The translations under genes and the position numbers were made by a program. From Bacillus sp. RO1 (GTDB lineage Bacteria > Bacillota > Bacilli > Bacillales > Bacillaceae_I): 64,000 nucleotides of DNA. The DNA lies in the NCBI RefSeq assembly GCF_012524115.1, contig NZ_JAAZWB010000088.1, positions 29,680 to 93,679 of the forward strand, given 5' to 3'. Below the pieces are notes generated by a model. That model ran no database searches. It saw only the letters and a program-made list of their open reading frames with translations, and was not told the origin of the DNA. Position 1 is the stretch's first letter. Every line of letters begins with the position of its first letter. This document shows positions 15,821 to 24,291 of this stretch, in pieces.

Positions 15821-16234
15821 TTAAAACTTCTTATTTATCACGTGGTATGTTTTTCCTTCTTCACGAATAGCGCGTTTTCGTTCTTCTTCAAGCTCCAATT
15901 GGGAAAGCTGACCGTGAATATCTTTTTTACAGCCCTGACATAGCTTGTCCTCCCTTATAATCCTACCACATCGGTCACACGGATAGCCTAAATTCGGAAA
16001 ATGAACCAGTTGAATACGACCTTTTCTAATGAATTTTATTATTAGATATTCCTCTACTCCCGTGTCTTCCACCACTTGGTCCATTGATGCTGTCCGGTTT
16101 TCTCGTTGGCGGATGTATCTATAAACAGTTTGATATTTCGCTTCCTCTTCTTTATAGCACGTTTCACAGACTTCTCGAAACGCATTCTTCACATAAATCT
16201 GACCGCAGCTTGGGCAATTATCTAGTTGAGACAT
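15821..16234 (-). CDS. yvyF: Flagellar operon protein YvyF
   Basis: A 137-residue protein with two zinc-ribbon-like Cys pairs: CPSCGQIYV...CETCYK at the N-terminus and CDRCGRIIREDKLCQGCKK near the middle. Between them is a helix-turn-helix-like segment (SMDQVVEDTGVEEYLIIKFI). It matches the YvyF family located between comFC and flgM in Bacillus, and a regulatory role is plausible. Confidence 0.9.
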   Translation of the reverse strand: MSQLDNCPSCGQIYVKNAFREVCETCYKEEEAKYQTVYRYIRQRENRTASMDQVVEDTGVEEYLIIKFIRKGRIQLVHFPNLGYPCDRCGRIIREDKLCQGCKKDIHGQLSQLELEEERKRAIREEGKTYHVINKKF

Positions 16235-16295
16235 AACGCAACTCCCTTTCGAGCAATGGATTCTTATTCTTTATATCGTAAGAGTCGGGAAAATG

Positions 16296-17009
16296 TTAAC
16301 TGCGAACAAGTGTGTAGGAGGAAATATCGTTAGCTCCGGCGCTTTTCAGAACCTTCGCCGCCATGCGCACGGTTGTTCCTGTCGTGTAGATGTCGTCAAT
16401 GAGGAGGATGCTTTTACCCTTTACTAGTTCATAGTCTGGGACGAAGAAGGTATTATCTCGTTCTATCCGCTCCCATCGTGCTTTTTTTGATTGCTTTTCT
16501 GAGATGGTTCTAGAGATTAACTGTTCTGGTTTGCCAGGCAAAAGCTCTGCCAGTAAAAGTGACTGATTGAAGCCGCGCTCATATAGGCGTTCTGGACTTA
16601 GTGGAATGGGAACAACAATGGGTTTCTCGTTTTGGCATGCCTCTTTAAACTTCTTTGTAAATGCTTCTTGGAAAACTTGTGAGAGGGCGGCATCCCCTCT
16701 GAATTTATACCTTGATAATATATCCTTCATTTGTTCATTGTAATGGTAGACGGATCGGTTTTGTTTAAGCAGACCAGCTGTAGACGGATCGCCCTCCCAC
16801 CTAAAACAGTCAGAACAGAGATCCCCATACCTATTTTCGTCTGCCACCATCCCCCACTCCCGACCGCATATTTTGCAAAGCTCTCCTGTGAGTTTTTGAA
16901 AAGCATGTTCGCAGTCCTCACAAACAGGGGCATGTTTTTGCAGACCTAAGAACGCGCTCCAGCCAAATGGAAAAGTCACATCATCATGGCAAATCAAGCA
17001 ATGATTCAT
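16296..17009 (-). CDS. comFC: ComF family protein ComFC (late competence)
   Basis: A 237-residue protein with an N-terminal four-Cys zinc finger (CLICHDDV, CEDCEHAF, CKICGREWG, CSDCF) and a C-terminal phosphoribosyltransferase-like motif (SILLIDDIYTTGTTV). It is required for DNA transformation and works with the ComFA ATPase. ATG 17009 overlaps the comFA stop by 4 bp (ATGA). A comFB gene, present between comFA and comFC in B. subtilis, is absent. Confidence 0.94.
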   Translation of the reverse strand: MNHCLICHDDVTFPFGWSAFLGLQKHAPVCEDCEHAFQKLTGELCKICGREWGMVADENRYGDLCSDCFRWEGDPSTAGLLKQNRSVYHYNEQMKDILSRYKFRGDAALSQVFQEAFTKKFKEACQNEKPIVVPIPLSPERLYERGFNQSLLLAELLPGKPEQLISRTISEKQSKKARWERIERDNTFFVPDYELVKGKSILLIDDIYTTGTTVRMAAKVLKSAGANDISSYTLVRS

Positions 17010-18499
17010 TGGAAGAATCCCTCCTTCCTTGCTCGGTAGTTCATCCTTCTGATCTGGTCCATTGCGGCAACCATTTCATTTGTCTTTCCGTAATGAAAAA
17101 AACGAACATCTCCACTTGGAAATTGACTACTGCGGCCAACTCTTCCGGCCATTTGTACAAGAGCACTTTCCGTAAAAACAGCGTCCTCCGTTCCAAGCAC
17201 TCCAACTTGAACGTCCGCTACCGTCACTCCCCTCTCCAGAATCGTTGTAGTCACCAGCATGTTAATATTCCCTTCCCGGAAATCTGAAACTTTCTGTTTT
17301 CGTTGCTTGTCTTTTGCATGCACACTTGCCACTAGCTGGTCGTATTCCTTTGCAAAGATTTGGGTAACTTTTTCTAAGACAGCGATATTAGGAACAAACA
17401 AAAATATAGGTCTTCCATTCTCCATATGCTTTCTCACCCAATTTCGAACATTCATCGGAAGCATGTCTTTATTTATCCGCTTCTCCCATTGCCCACACCA
17501 TTCCAAGCTTGGAACTGGCAGGGGATGTTTGTGGTATCTAGCAGGGATCACTACAGATTCAAATTTTTTAGCACGGACTTCTCTCAGCATTTTTTTCGAT
17601 GGAGTGGCACTTAAGTAAATGAAGCTACCATTTTTGGTTCGCGCCTGGTTCGCGGCATACTCAAGCGTTTTATCTACAGAGTAAGGAAAGGCATCAACCT
17701 CATCAATGATGAGAGTATCAAATGCACGATAATAGCGGAGTAACTGATGGGTCGTGGCGATGGTGAGCGGCGCGTTTTTCGTTCGGTCCTCGCTGCCACC
17801 ATAAAGTGTTGCGACTTCAATGTCAGGAAATGCTTGCTTTAACCGCGGAGATAGCTCTAACACGACATCCGTTCTCGGGGTGGCAATACAAACGCGTCCT
17901 CCTTTATTTAGTGTGGTTTCAATCCCTTTAAAAAGAACCTCGGTTTTTCCTGCACCGCAGACCGCCCACACTAGGAGAGATGTTTTATTTTGGATTGTTT
18001 TGACGACTTTATTAGAGGCGGCTTGCTGACCGTTGGAGAGGGTACCGTTCCACGAGAGAGTTATGGGTTTGTTAACTGTTGGAGGCTGAGGTCCACTCCA
18101 TGAGATGAGTGGAGTGCATTCACTTACCCGGCCCATCATGATGCAGTGGCGACAATAGGTGCAAGTTTGGTGACACCTGGCACAGTTGAACGAAGCAAAC
18201 AGGCTTTGGTCCGTGTTTCCGCATCGATTGCATTTGGATCCGGCTTTGGTGGAGTGGACTCCATAATCGAGTTTTAAGTATCCATTTTGATAGTGTGTTT
18301 GGAGTGTGGCTTGGTTAAATGGAATTTCGTCTGTTAGAAGCCGCTTGCCAGATAGGAAGTGTTGGAGGTTGTGATCGAAGGGGAAAGTTTCCTGGATAGG
18401 TGGTTGAGGGATAGTTGGGAATGAGGAGATTCTTTTGGTGTGTTCGGATTTTTGGTTGGTTATTTTTAATAGGTTGTTTGTTGTTTTGGTGAAAAGCAT
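17006..18499 (-). CDS. comFA: ComFA DNA uptake ATPase/helicase
   Basis: A 497-residue DEAD-type helicase-like ATPase that drives single-stranded DNA import during transformation. A four-Cys zinc finger (CNRCGNTDQ, CARCHQTCTYCRHC) precedes the motor. Walker A reads VCGAGKTEVL, the Walker B/DEVD box LIIDEVDAFPY, then SATPSKKM, and motif VI QMAGRVGRSSQFP. It has a strong ribosome-binding site (ggagg). A 52-bp tandem-repeat array lies upstream. I could not define a ComK box. Confidence 0.95.
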   Translation of the reverse strand: MLFTKTTNNLLKITNQKSEHTKRISSFPTIPQPPIQETFPFDHNLQHFLSGKRLLTDEIPFNQATLQTHYQNGYLKLDYGVHSTKAGSKCNRCGNTDQSLFASFNCARCHQTCTYCRHCIMMGRVSECTPLISWSGPQPPTVNKPITLSWNGTLSNGQQAASNKVVKTIQNKTSLLVWAVCGAGKTEVLFKGIETTLNKGGRVCIATPRTDVVLELSPRLKQAFPDIEVATLYGGSEDRTKNAPLTIATTHQLLRYYRAFDTLIIDEVDAFPYSVDKTLEYAANQARTKNGSFIYLSATPSKKMLREVRAKKFESVVIPARYHKHPLPVPSLEWCGQWEKRINKDMLPMNVRNWVRKHMENGRPIFLFVPNIAVLEKVTQIFAKEYDQLVASVHAKDKQRKQKVSDFREGNINMLVTTTILERGVTVADVQVGVLGTEDAVFTESALVQMAGRVGRSSQFPSGDVRFFHYGKTNEMVAAMDQIRRMNYRARKEGFFQ

Positions 18500-18569
18500 T
18501 GGTTTCCTCCTTTGGGGATGAATTTTGGTAATAGACAGGAGTTCTCTCTGCCTATTTTAATGATATTTT

Positions 18570-18925
18570 TGTTTGAAAGGGAACAGAGAAGCCGTCTCTA
18601 CTACCGTTTCGTTGTTTTTTTCTTGCAACCGGGCACTGAGACACCTTCTCTACTACCGTTTCGTTGCTCTTTTCTTGCAAACGGGAACAGAGAAGCCGTC
18701 TCTACTACCGTTTCGTTGTTTTTTTCTTGCAAACGGGCACTGAGACACCTTCTCTACTACCGTTTCGTTGCTCTTTTCTTGCAAACGGGCACTGAGACAC
18801 CTTCTCTACTACCGTTTCATTGCTCTTTTCTTGCAAACGGGCACTGAGACACCTTCTCTACTACCGTTTCATTGCTCTTTTCTTACAAACAGGCACTGAG
18901 ACGCCCTCTCTACTAACGTACTACT
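18570..18925. repeat. Seven-copy 52-bp tandem repeat between comFA and degV
   Basis: The core CTCTACTA(C) recurs at 18596, 18648, 18700, 18752, 18804, 18856 and 18908, exactly 52 bp apart each time. Each unit contains CCGTTT...AAACGG inverted arms. Two subtypes occur: GAACAGAGAAGCCGT (copies 1 and 3) and GCACTGAGACACCTT (the others). There is no spacer diversity, so it is not CRISPR. The open frames over it are repeat artefacts. The rest of the 580-bp gap holds only the degV terminator. Confidence 0.9.
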
Positions 18926-18994
18926 CCATATCCACTCAAAACGGCACTATATATAGTAAAAAATGGATAACCACAACACCCGCAAAAAATAAAA

Positions 18995-19036
18995 CAAAAA
19001 AAGACACCCTAAACAACCCACTGTTCCTGATGTCTT
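18995..19036 (-). terminator. Terminator after degV
   Basis: AGACATC and GGGTGTCT pair imperfectly on the minus strand and are followed by seven T. It lies about 45 nt past the degV stop. Confidence 0.55.
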
Positions 19037-19079
19037 CCCAATATCTCGATGATGCTGTATCAATCAAAATCCAAAAACG

Positions 19080-19922
19080 TTACCGCTTATACCAACCAAG
19101 CCCTAAAGCACCTTCGCCAAGATGCGTTCCGATTACGGGGCCAAAGTAGCTCAAGAAAAACTCCACATGTGGATACTTCTGTTCAAGCTCTCTTTTCATC
19201 TCTTCTGCTTCTTCCTCACGGTTTGCATGGATCACACATGCGCGCATCGGCACTCCCAAAGAAGCATCCTCATCAAACAAATCATGGATTCGCTTGACCG
19301 CTTTCTTGCGTGTTCGAATCTTTTCGAAAGGAACAATTTTCGTGTCCACAAAATGCAACAGTGGCTTAACCTGCAATAGGCTACCTACAATTGCTTGGGC
19401 GCTACTCAGACGGCCACCGCGTTGCAAGTGAGATAGGTCATCTACCATGAAGTAAGCACGGTCAGATTCTTTCATGATTTTCAGTCGGTCCAAAATTTGT
19501 TCAGGTGACTTTCCTTCTGCCGCCATTTCCCCTGCTTCTAATGCATAGAAACCTTGAATCATGCAGCTGATTTCAGAATCAAATGCATAAACATCAATTC
19601 CATCTACCATTTCACCTGCTGCTACAGCCCCTTGGTAAGTGCCGCTAATGCCGCTTGATAGGTGAATGCTCACAACTGCGTCAAAGTCCTTTGCAAGTTT
19701 CTCAAATAGGGAAACAAATTCGCCAATGGCAGGCTGGGAGGTGGATGGCAGCTCTCTGCTGTTTTTGACTTCTTCGTAAAATTGCTCTACTTTAATGTCG
19801 ACTTCTTCTTGGTACGATTCATTCCCGAAAATAACATTTAGCGGGATCATATGTATATCATGCTTTGCGCGTAATTCTGCTGGGATGTAGGCAGTACTGT
19901 CTGTAACAATCGCCGTTTTCAT
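19080..19922 (-). CDS. degV: DegV family fatty-acid-binding protein
   Basis: A 280-residue DegV protein. The N-terminus MKTAIVTDSTAYIP, the TSQPAIGEF segment and the HLSSGISGTYQGA loop are family signatures for binding a fatty acid; family members deliver fatty acids to FakA-type kinases. It lies between degU and comFA as in B. subtilis. The ribosome-binding site is aaggaagg before ATG 19922. Confidence 0.94.
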   Translation of the reverse strand: MKTAIVTDSTAYIPAELRAKHDIHMIPLNVIFGNESYQEEVDIKVEQFYEEVKNSRELPSTSQPAIGEFVSLFEKLAKDFDAVVSIHLSSGISGTYQGAVAAGEMVDGIDVYAFDSEISCMIQGFYALEAGEMAAEGKSPEQILDRLKIMKESDRAYFMVDDLSHLQRGGRLSSAQAIVGSLLQVKPLLHFVDTKIVPFEKIRTRKKAVKRIHDLFDEDASLGVPMRACVIHANREEEAEEMKRELEQKYPHVEFFLSYFGPVIGTHLGEGALGLGWYKR

Positions 19923-20061
19923 AGTGTAGACCTTCCTTATACTAAAGTATTTCTGTTATCTATTATAGATTGTACATGAAACGGTAATAAGTTTCATCTA
20001 TTGTTTGATTTTTATTGGGCAAGTGAGTTGTGCGTCGATTTATGGGGTGAGTTTCAATTTT

Positions 20062-20155
20062 ATTAGCCAAATTTTTAGTTTATTGTCCAATCTTTTAGTT
20101 TATTGTCCAATCTTTAAATTTATTGTCCAAACCTGACATTTATTATCCAACTCAC
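20062..20155. repeat. Five-copy 20-bp phased repeat (TTGTCCAA core)
   Basis: CCAA recurs at 20067, 20087, 20107, 20127 and 20147, exactly 20 bp apart, within units of the type ATTGTCCAATCTTTTAGTTT. It sits in the 365-bp gap between degV and degU. The remainder of the gap holds a GC-rich stretch and the degU terminator. Confidence 0.85.
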
Positions 20156-20255
20156 ACCATATAACGGCCATTCGACACACTCCGACAAATTTCGCCGACC
20201 GCCCTTGCCAACGCAAGACCGCCTCCCCCACTGTCGCCACCGCCCCCAACCCCAC

Positions 20256-20286
20256 AAAAAAAACCTTGGAGACCCAAATCCCCAAG
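20256..20286 (-). terminator. Terminator after degU
   Basis: CCTTGG and CCAAGG form a hairpin on the minus strand followed by eight T, immediately after the degU stop. Confidence 0.75.
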
Positions 20287-20287
20287 G

Positions 20288-21007
20288 CTACCTAACCTCT
20301 ACCCAGCCATTCTTGATTGCGACAACAACAGCTTGTGTACGGTCATTAACATTCATTTTTTGAAGGATATTACTAACATGGTTTTTAACTGTCTTTTCAC
20401 TGATGAACAACGCTTCCCCAATCGCCTTGTTGCTTTTTCCGTCAGCCAACAGCTGAAGCACTTCGCATTCGCGGCGAGTTAACAAGTGAAGCGGGCGGCG
20501 AATTTCGACTTGCTGATAAGTTGTAGCTGTAGATCCGCCTCCACTACGTGCGCGAGAACCGCTCCCCACACCATTTTCCGTTAAGCGGCGATATTCTCTT
20601 ACAAGATTGTGCGTTACTTTCGGGTGAAGATAAGACCCGCCATCCGCAACCACCTTGACTGCATCCACCAATGCATCGGCATCCATTTCTTTTAAAAGAT
20701 AACCGCGAGCACCTGTTTGCAATGCATGTGTAACATAATTTTCGTCATCATGAATGGATAATACGATGACCTTCGCTTCTGAGTTAGCTTCCACTAGACG
20801 TCTTGTAGCCTCCACACCATTTACTTTTGGCATGTTGATGTCCATGATGATGACGTCTGGATCATGCTTTTCCATTAGGTCAAGCGCTTCTTCCCCATCG
20901 TCACCTTCTGCCACCACGTGAAAGTTCGTTTCAAAATCAAGAATACGTTTAACTCCTTCACGGAAAAGCTGATGATCATCAATAATCACGATTTTTGTCG
21001 TATCCAT
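20288..21007 (-). CDS. degU: Two-component response regulator DegU
   Basis: A 239-residue NarL/LuxR-type regulator that controls exoenzymes, motility and competence. The receiver domain ([20 protein letters not shown]) has its phospho-acceptor Asp in [13 protein letters not shown]. The C-terminal HTH reads [20 protein letters not shown]. The linker contains a low-complexity Gly/Ser/Arg stretch ([18 protein letters not shown]) that makes it about ten residues longer than B. subtilis DegU. The frame opens at ATG 21016, but that start has no spacing to its Shine-Dalgarno, whereas ATG 21007 does. Confidence 0.95.
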   Translation of the reverse strand: MDTTKIVIIDDHQLFREGVKRILDFETNFHVVAEGDDGEEALDLMEKHDPDVIIMDINMPKVNGVEATRRLVEANSEAKVIVLSIHDDENYVTHALQTGARGYLLKEMDADALVDAVKVVADGGSYLHPKVTHNLVREYRRLTENGVGSGSRARSGGGSTATTYQQVEIRRPLHLLTRRECEVLQLLADGKSNKAIGEALFISEKTVKNHVSNILQKMNVNDRTQAVVVAIKNGWVEVR

Positions 21008-21032
21008 TCCTCTCATCCTCCCAAATACATCT

Positions 21033-22175
21033 TTAGCCTAACGGAATTTTGATAAAGACGGTAGTACCCTTACCAGACGTGGACTGTATGTCCAATTCCC
21101 CGCTGATAAGTTCTACCCTTTCTCTCATTCCAATTAAACCAAACGACTTTTCTTTTTTTTCTGTCGTATCAAAGCCTACTCCGTCATCTTTTACGATGAC
21201 AATGATATGGGTAGGTTTCACTTCCAATTTTACATAGATGGAGCTTGCCGCAGCATGCTTGATGGCATTTGTCAGCGACTCTTGAACAAGTCGGAACACT
21301 GCTACCTCCAGATTGGAGGAAATGCGATGTTCCACTCCGAGGTTCATAAATTCAATCTGTGGATAGCCATTATGATAATCCTCGATAGTCGAAATATATT
21401 TCTTTAAAGTGGGCACCAACCCAAGATCGTCGAGTGCCATCGGACGAAGATCATAAATAATCCTTCGCACTTCATATAGGGCGGAGCGCACCATTACTTT
21501 CAAGGAGCGGATCTCTGATAACGCCTCCCCGGGGCCTCGCTCCCGGAAAGTCCGGTCAATCAAGTCCGAGCGCATCATTACATTGGCTAGCATTTGCGCA
21601 GGTCCATCATGGATCTCCCGAGAAAGACGCCGGCGTTCCTCTTCTTGCGCTTCCATGATTTTAAAACCGAACTCACGTTTCTCAGAGGCATCGGCAATCA
21701 TCTGTCCAACCTGCTGAAGATCACCTGTTACGTAATTTAAGATCACGGAAACCTGACTTACGAGGCGATCTGCCTTCGTAATGGTTTCTTCAAGATTCAA
21801 CAACCTACGTTCAATTTCATTTCTTCTATTGCGGAGCTGAGCCTCTTTTTGTGATATCGTATGAAGCTCCAGCTGCAATTCATGTGCATGGTCATATGCT
21901 TGTCTAATTTGATGTTCTGTATAATTTTTAAACTGCCTGCTCACTTCTGAAAGTCGGTTTCTTGCATGCCTGACCTGGACCTCCAGCTTGTCCTGTTTAT
22001 GGATAAGCTGTGCCACTTCAAGCTTGACCGCATTTAATTCTTTTCCAAGGCTCTCAAATTCTTTACGGGAACTTTCCCCGATTTCAAAGATCTCGTCCTT
22101 GCTCACTTCAACGGCTTTCACCATCTGTTCAATAATCATGTCTAATTGTTTAGAGTTTATAACTTTCCGAGACAT
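21033..22175 (-). CDS. degS: Sensor histidine kinase DegS
   Basis: A 380-residue cytoplasmic histidine kinase without membrane segments. The N-terminal ~180 residues are coiled coil (sensory region). The phospho-acceptor His is in [16 protein letters not shown] sequence ([11 protein letters not shown]), and the C-terminal HATPase_c domain holds VKDDGVGFD and [12 protein letters not shown]. It phosphorylates DegU, encoded 17 bp downstream. The start ATG 22175 has a GGAGG site. Confidence 0.96.
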   Translation of the reverse strand: MSRKVINSKQLDMIIEQMVKAVEVSKDEIFEIGESSRKEFESLGKELNAVKLEVAQLIHKQDKLEVQVRHARNRLSEVSRQFKNYTEHQIRQAYDHAHELQLELHTISQKEAQLRNRRNEIERRLLNLEETITKADRLVSQVSVILNYVTGDLQQVGQMIADASEKREFGFKIMEAQEEERRRLSREIHDGPAQMLANVMMRSDLIDRTFRERGPGEALSEIRSLKVMVRSALYEVRRIIYDLRPMALDDLGLVPTLKKYISTIEDYHNGYPQIEFMNLGVEHRISSNLEVAVFRLVQESLTNAIKHAAASSIYVKLEVKPTHIIVIVKDDGVGFDTTEKKEKSFGLIGMRERVELISGELDIQSTSGKGTTVFIKIPLG

Positions 22176-22523
22176 AGGACATCCTCCAAAAGACCCTGTA
22201 TTCTTAAAAGAATATTATGAATACCTCTTTATCGTTATAGTACATTATACCCAAAAAGAAGAAAGGAACTATATGCTATATCATTCCAAATCTTCCAAAC
22301 CTTTGTGGGGGTACCTGTCGAAAATTGTCCACACTTCATTATATCGGACTAAAGTTTTGCTTGTATAACATTATTATTACAATCGGATTAAACTTTGTCG
22401 ATTCTTGCCACAATAAGGAGCTCTGAACTATATTTTATTTGATGTCCTCCCACCGAGCACTTATAATAGATAAAGTATGACTAATCATACAAAAGTGCCA
22501 ATCATTAAAGGAGAGTTGTCAGA
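22176..22523. other. Divergent intergenic region degS / yvyE
   Basis: A 348-bp gap. On the minus strand a TATAAT (22249-22244) with a poor -35 could serve degS, and a short palindrome (TATTCTT..AAGAATA, near 22200) lies in its leader. On the plus strand a sigma-A promoter precedes yvyE. No further gene is visible. Confidence 0.6.
22439..22467 (+). promoter_or_regulatory. Sigma-A promoter of yvyE
   Basis: TTGATG (22439-22444), a 17-nt spacer and TATAAT (22462-22467) form a near-consensus vegetative promoter ~57 nt upstream of the yvyE start. Confidence 0.75.
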
Positions 22524-23159
22524 TTGCTATCTCACTACTATACCGTAAAAGGGCATGGAGAGCATGAAATAAACATCCAAAAATCAAGATTCATCGCCCA
22601 CATTGCCCGAGCAACAACAGAAGAAGAAGCCCAAAGCTTCATCCAAGAGATAAAAAAGAAGCACTGGGATGCAAACCACAACTGCTCCGCCTATATGATC
22701 GGAGAACATAATCAAATTCAAAAGGCGAACGACGATGGAGAGCCAAGTGGCACAGCAGGCGTCCCCATCCTTGAAGTCCTTAAGAAAAAAGACCTGAAAG
22801 ATACTGTAGTAGTCATTACCCGCTACTTTGGCGGCATTAAACTAGGTGCGGGAGGGCTTATTCGTGCCTATGGAAAAGCCACCTCCGAAGGGATAACAGC
22901 TACAGGAATGGTAGAACGCGAATTAGTGCAAATTATGCATACTAACGTTGAATACACATTATTGGGGAAGGTAGAAAATGAATTGAGAACTTCATCCTTC
23001 TACCAATTAAAAGATATTCGGTATCTGGAAGATGTAACTTTCGACGTATACGTTAAAGAAAATCAGTGTAAGGGATACATTGATTGGATAACAGACCTTA
23101 CCAATGGGAAGGCAGAAACCACTCCTGGAGACAAGCTATATCTTGAACAGGACGTGTAA
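22524..23159 (+). CDS. yvyE: YigZ/IMPACT family protein YvyE
   Basis: A 211-residue protein of the IMPACT (UPF0029) family. The N-terminal signature (KSRFIAHIARATTEEEAQSF, DANHNCSAYMIG, NDDGEPSGTAG) and a C-terminal ferredoxin-like domain (DUF1949) are complete. The start is a TTG at 22524 with aaaggag 8 nt upstream. The order degS-yvyE-LCP gene-tagO matches B. subtilis. The biochemical function is not established. Confidence 0.93.
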   Translation: MLSHYYTVKGHGEHEINIQKSRFIAHIARATTEEEAQSFIQEIKKKHWDANHNCSAYMIGEHNQIQKANDDGEPSGTAGVPILEVLKKKDLKDTVVVITRYFGGIKLGAGGLIRAYGKATSEGITATGMVERELVQIMHTNVEYTLLGKVENELRTSSFYQLKDIRYLEDVTFDVYVKENQCKGYIDWITDLTNGKAETTPGDKLYLEQDV

Positions 23160-23183
23160 AACTTTAATAGAGGAGATATTACA

Positions 23184-24170
23184 TTGAGTAATTCAAGAAT
23201 TGAAAATAAGAAAAAGAAAGGGAAAAGATTGAAGAAAGTTCTTTTTATCTTTCTTACACTTTTCTTGGCAGTAGCGGCATATGGTGCATATGTGCTTTTC
23301 GAAACTTATCAGGCTGCAAACGAAGCATATACAGAACTTGATCGAGGCAAATCAAAATATCGTGAGAAAGAAGTCGAAATTAGCAAGGACCCCTTTTCCG
23401 TATTAATTATGGGAATTGAGGATTATTCAACGGGCGGAGAAAATGGTAGAACTGACACACTTATTGTCGCCACGCTAAATCCTAAAGAGAAGACAATGAA
23501 ACTCCTGAGTATCCCTCGTGATACACAAGTGTATTATGAACACCTTGGATATAACTCTAGGATCAACCATGCCCATGCTTATGGTGGGAAGGAAATGACA
23601 ATAGATAAAGTCGAAGAACTTTTAGAAGTACCTATTGATTATTATACAACCGTTAATTTTGAAGGTTTCAAAAATGTAATTGATCTCGTTGGCGGGGTAG
23701 AAGTCGATGTTCCATTCGATTTTACGGAAAAATCTGATGTAGATAAATCCATTCTTCAGTTTACTGAAGGACCTATGAAATTAAATGGGGAACAAGCACT
23801 TGCTTATGCAAGAATGAGAAAGCAGGACCCAAGAGGAGACTTTGGTCGTAATGACAGACAAAAACAGATTATTGAAGCTGCTATAAGCGAACTCATATCT
23901 CCGGAAAATATTTTTAAAGTTGATAAAATAGCAAAAGAAGTTGGAAGTAATGTTCAGACAAACATCAGAGTTTCGGAAGGTATCGCATTAAGCAAATTGT
24001 ACGCTGGATTTAATTCATCCCGTATGGAAAATGTAACACTAGAAGGTACAGATGATACAAGTACAGGAGCATACTACTTTATACCATATGAAGAAAGCAT
24101 CCTTGAAGTTCGAAGCATCTTAAAACAACACCTTGAGATTGAAGAAACAACTGAACAAGTAAACGAATAA
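23184..24170 (+). CDS. tagV: LytR-CpsA-Psr (LCP) family wall-polymer ligase, TagV/YvhJ position
   Basis: A 328-residue membrane-anchored enzyme. A Lys-rich cytoplasmic tail is followed by one transmembrane segment (~residues 19-41) and the extracellular LCP domain. The domain's signature residues are visible in NGRTDTLIVAT, LLSIPRDTQVYY, YNSRINHAHAYGG and GRNDRQKQII, where Arg/Asp residues bind the lipid pyrophosphate. LCP proteins transfer teichoic acids or other glycans from undecaprenyl-PP to peptidoglycan. The start is TTG 23184 with aggaga upstream. The symbol follows synteny with yvhJ (tagV) next to tagO. Confidence 0.88.
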   Translation: MSNSRIENKKKKGKRLKKVLFIFLTLFLAVAAYGAYVLFETYQAANEAYTELDRGKSKYREKEVEISKDPFSVLIMGIEDYSTGGENGRTDTLIVATLNPKEKTMKLLSIPRDTQVYYEHLGYNSRINHAHAYGGKEMTIDKVEELLEVPIDYYTTVNFEGFKNVIDLVGGVEVDVPFDFTEKSDVDKSILQFTEGPMKLNGEQALAYARMRKQDPRGDFGRNDRQKQIIEAAISELISPENIFKVDKIAKEVGSNVQTNIRVSEGIALSKLYAGFNSSRMENVTLEGTDDTSTGAYYFIPYEESILEVRSILKQHLEIEETTEQVNE

Positions 24171-24177
24171 GTAAAGA

Positions 24178-24215
24178 GACCTTGGAGCACAAACTGTTCC
24201 AAGGTCTTTTTTTAT
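24178..24215 (+). terminator. Terminator after the LCP gene
   Basis: GACCTTGGA and TCCAAGGTC form a 9-bp perfect stem followed by seven T. Confidence 0.88.
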
Positions 24216-24233
24216 CAGTCTTAATGGTTTACA

Positions 24234-24266
24234 CAAAAATAGAGAAACCCTGTTTAAGGTTTCTCT
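24234..24266 (-). terminator. Terminator after tagO
   Basis: On the minus strand AGAGAAACC pairs with GGTTTCTCT, followed by ATTTTTG. It faces the terminator of the convergent LCP gene. Confidence 0.75.
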
Positions 24267-24291
24267 ACTTAGCGCTAAAAATAAGCATTGA

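Noticed and set aside
18570..18925. CRISPR array
   Set aside because: Units are contiguous and nearly identical with no variable spacers, and no cas genes are present.
18512..19149. Open reading frames on the plus strand over the 52-bp repeats
   Set aside because: They only translate the tandem repeat, lack ribosome-binding sites and overlap the degV terminator.
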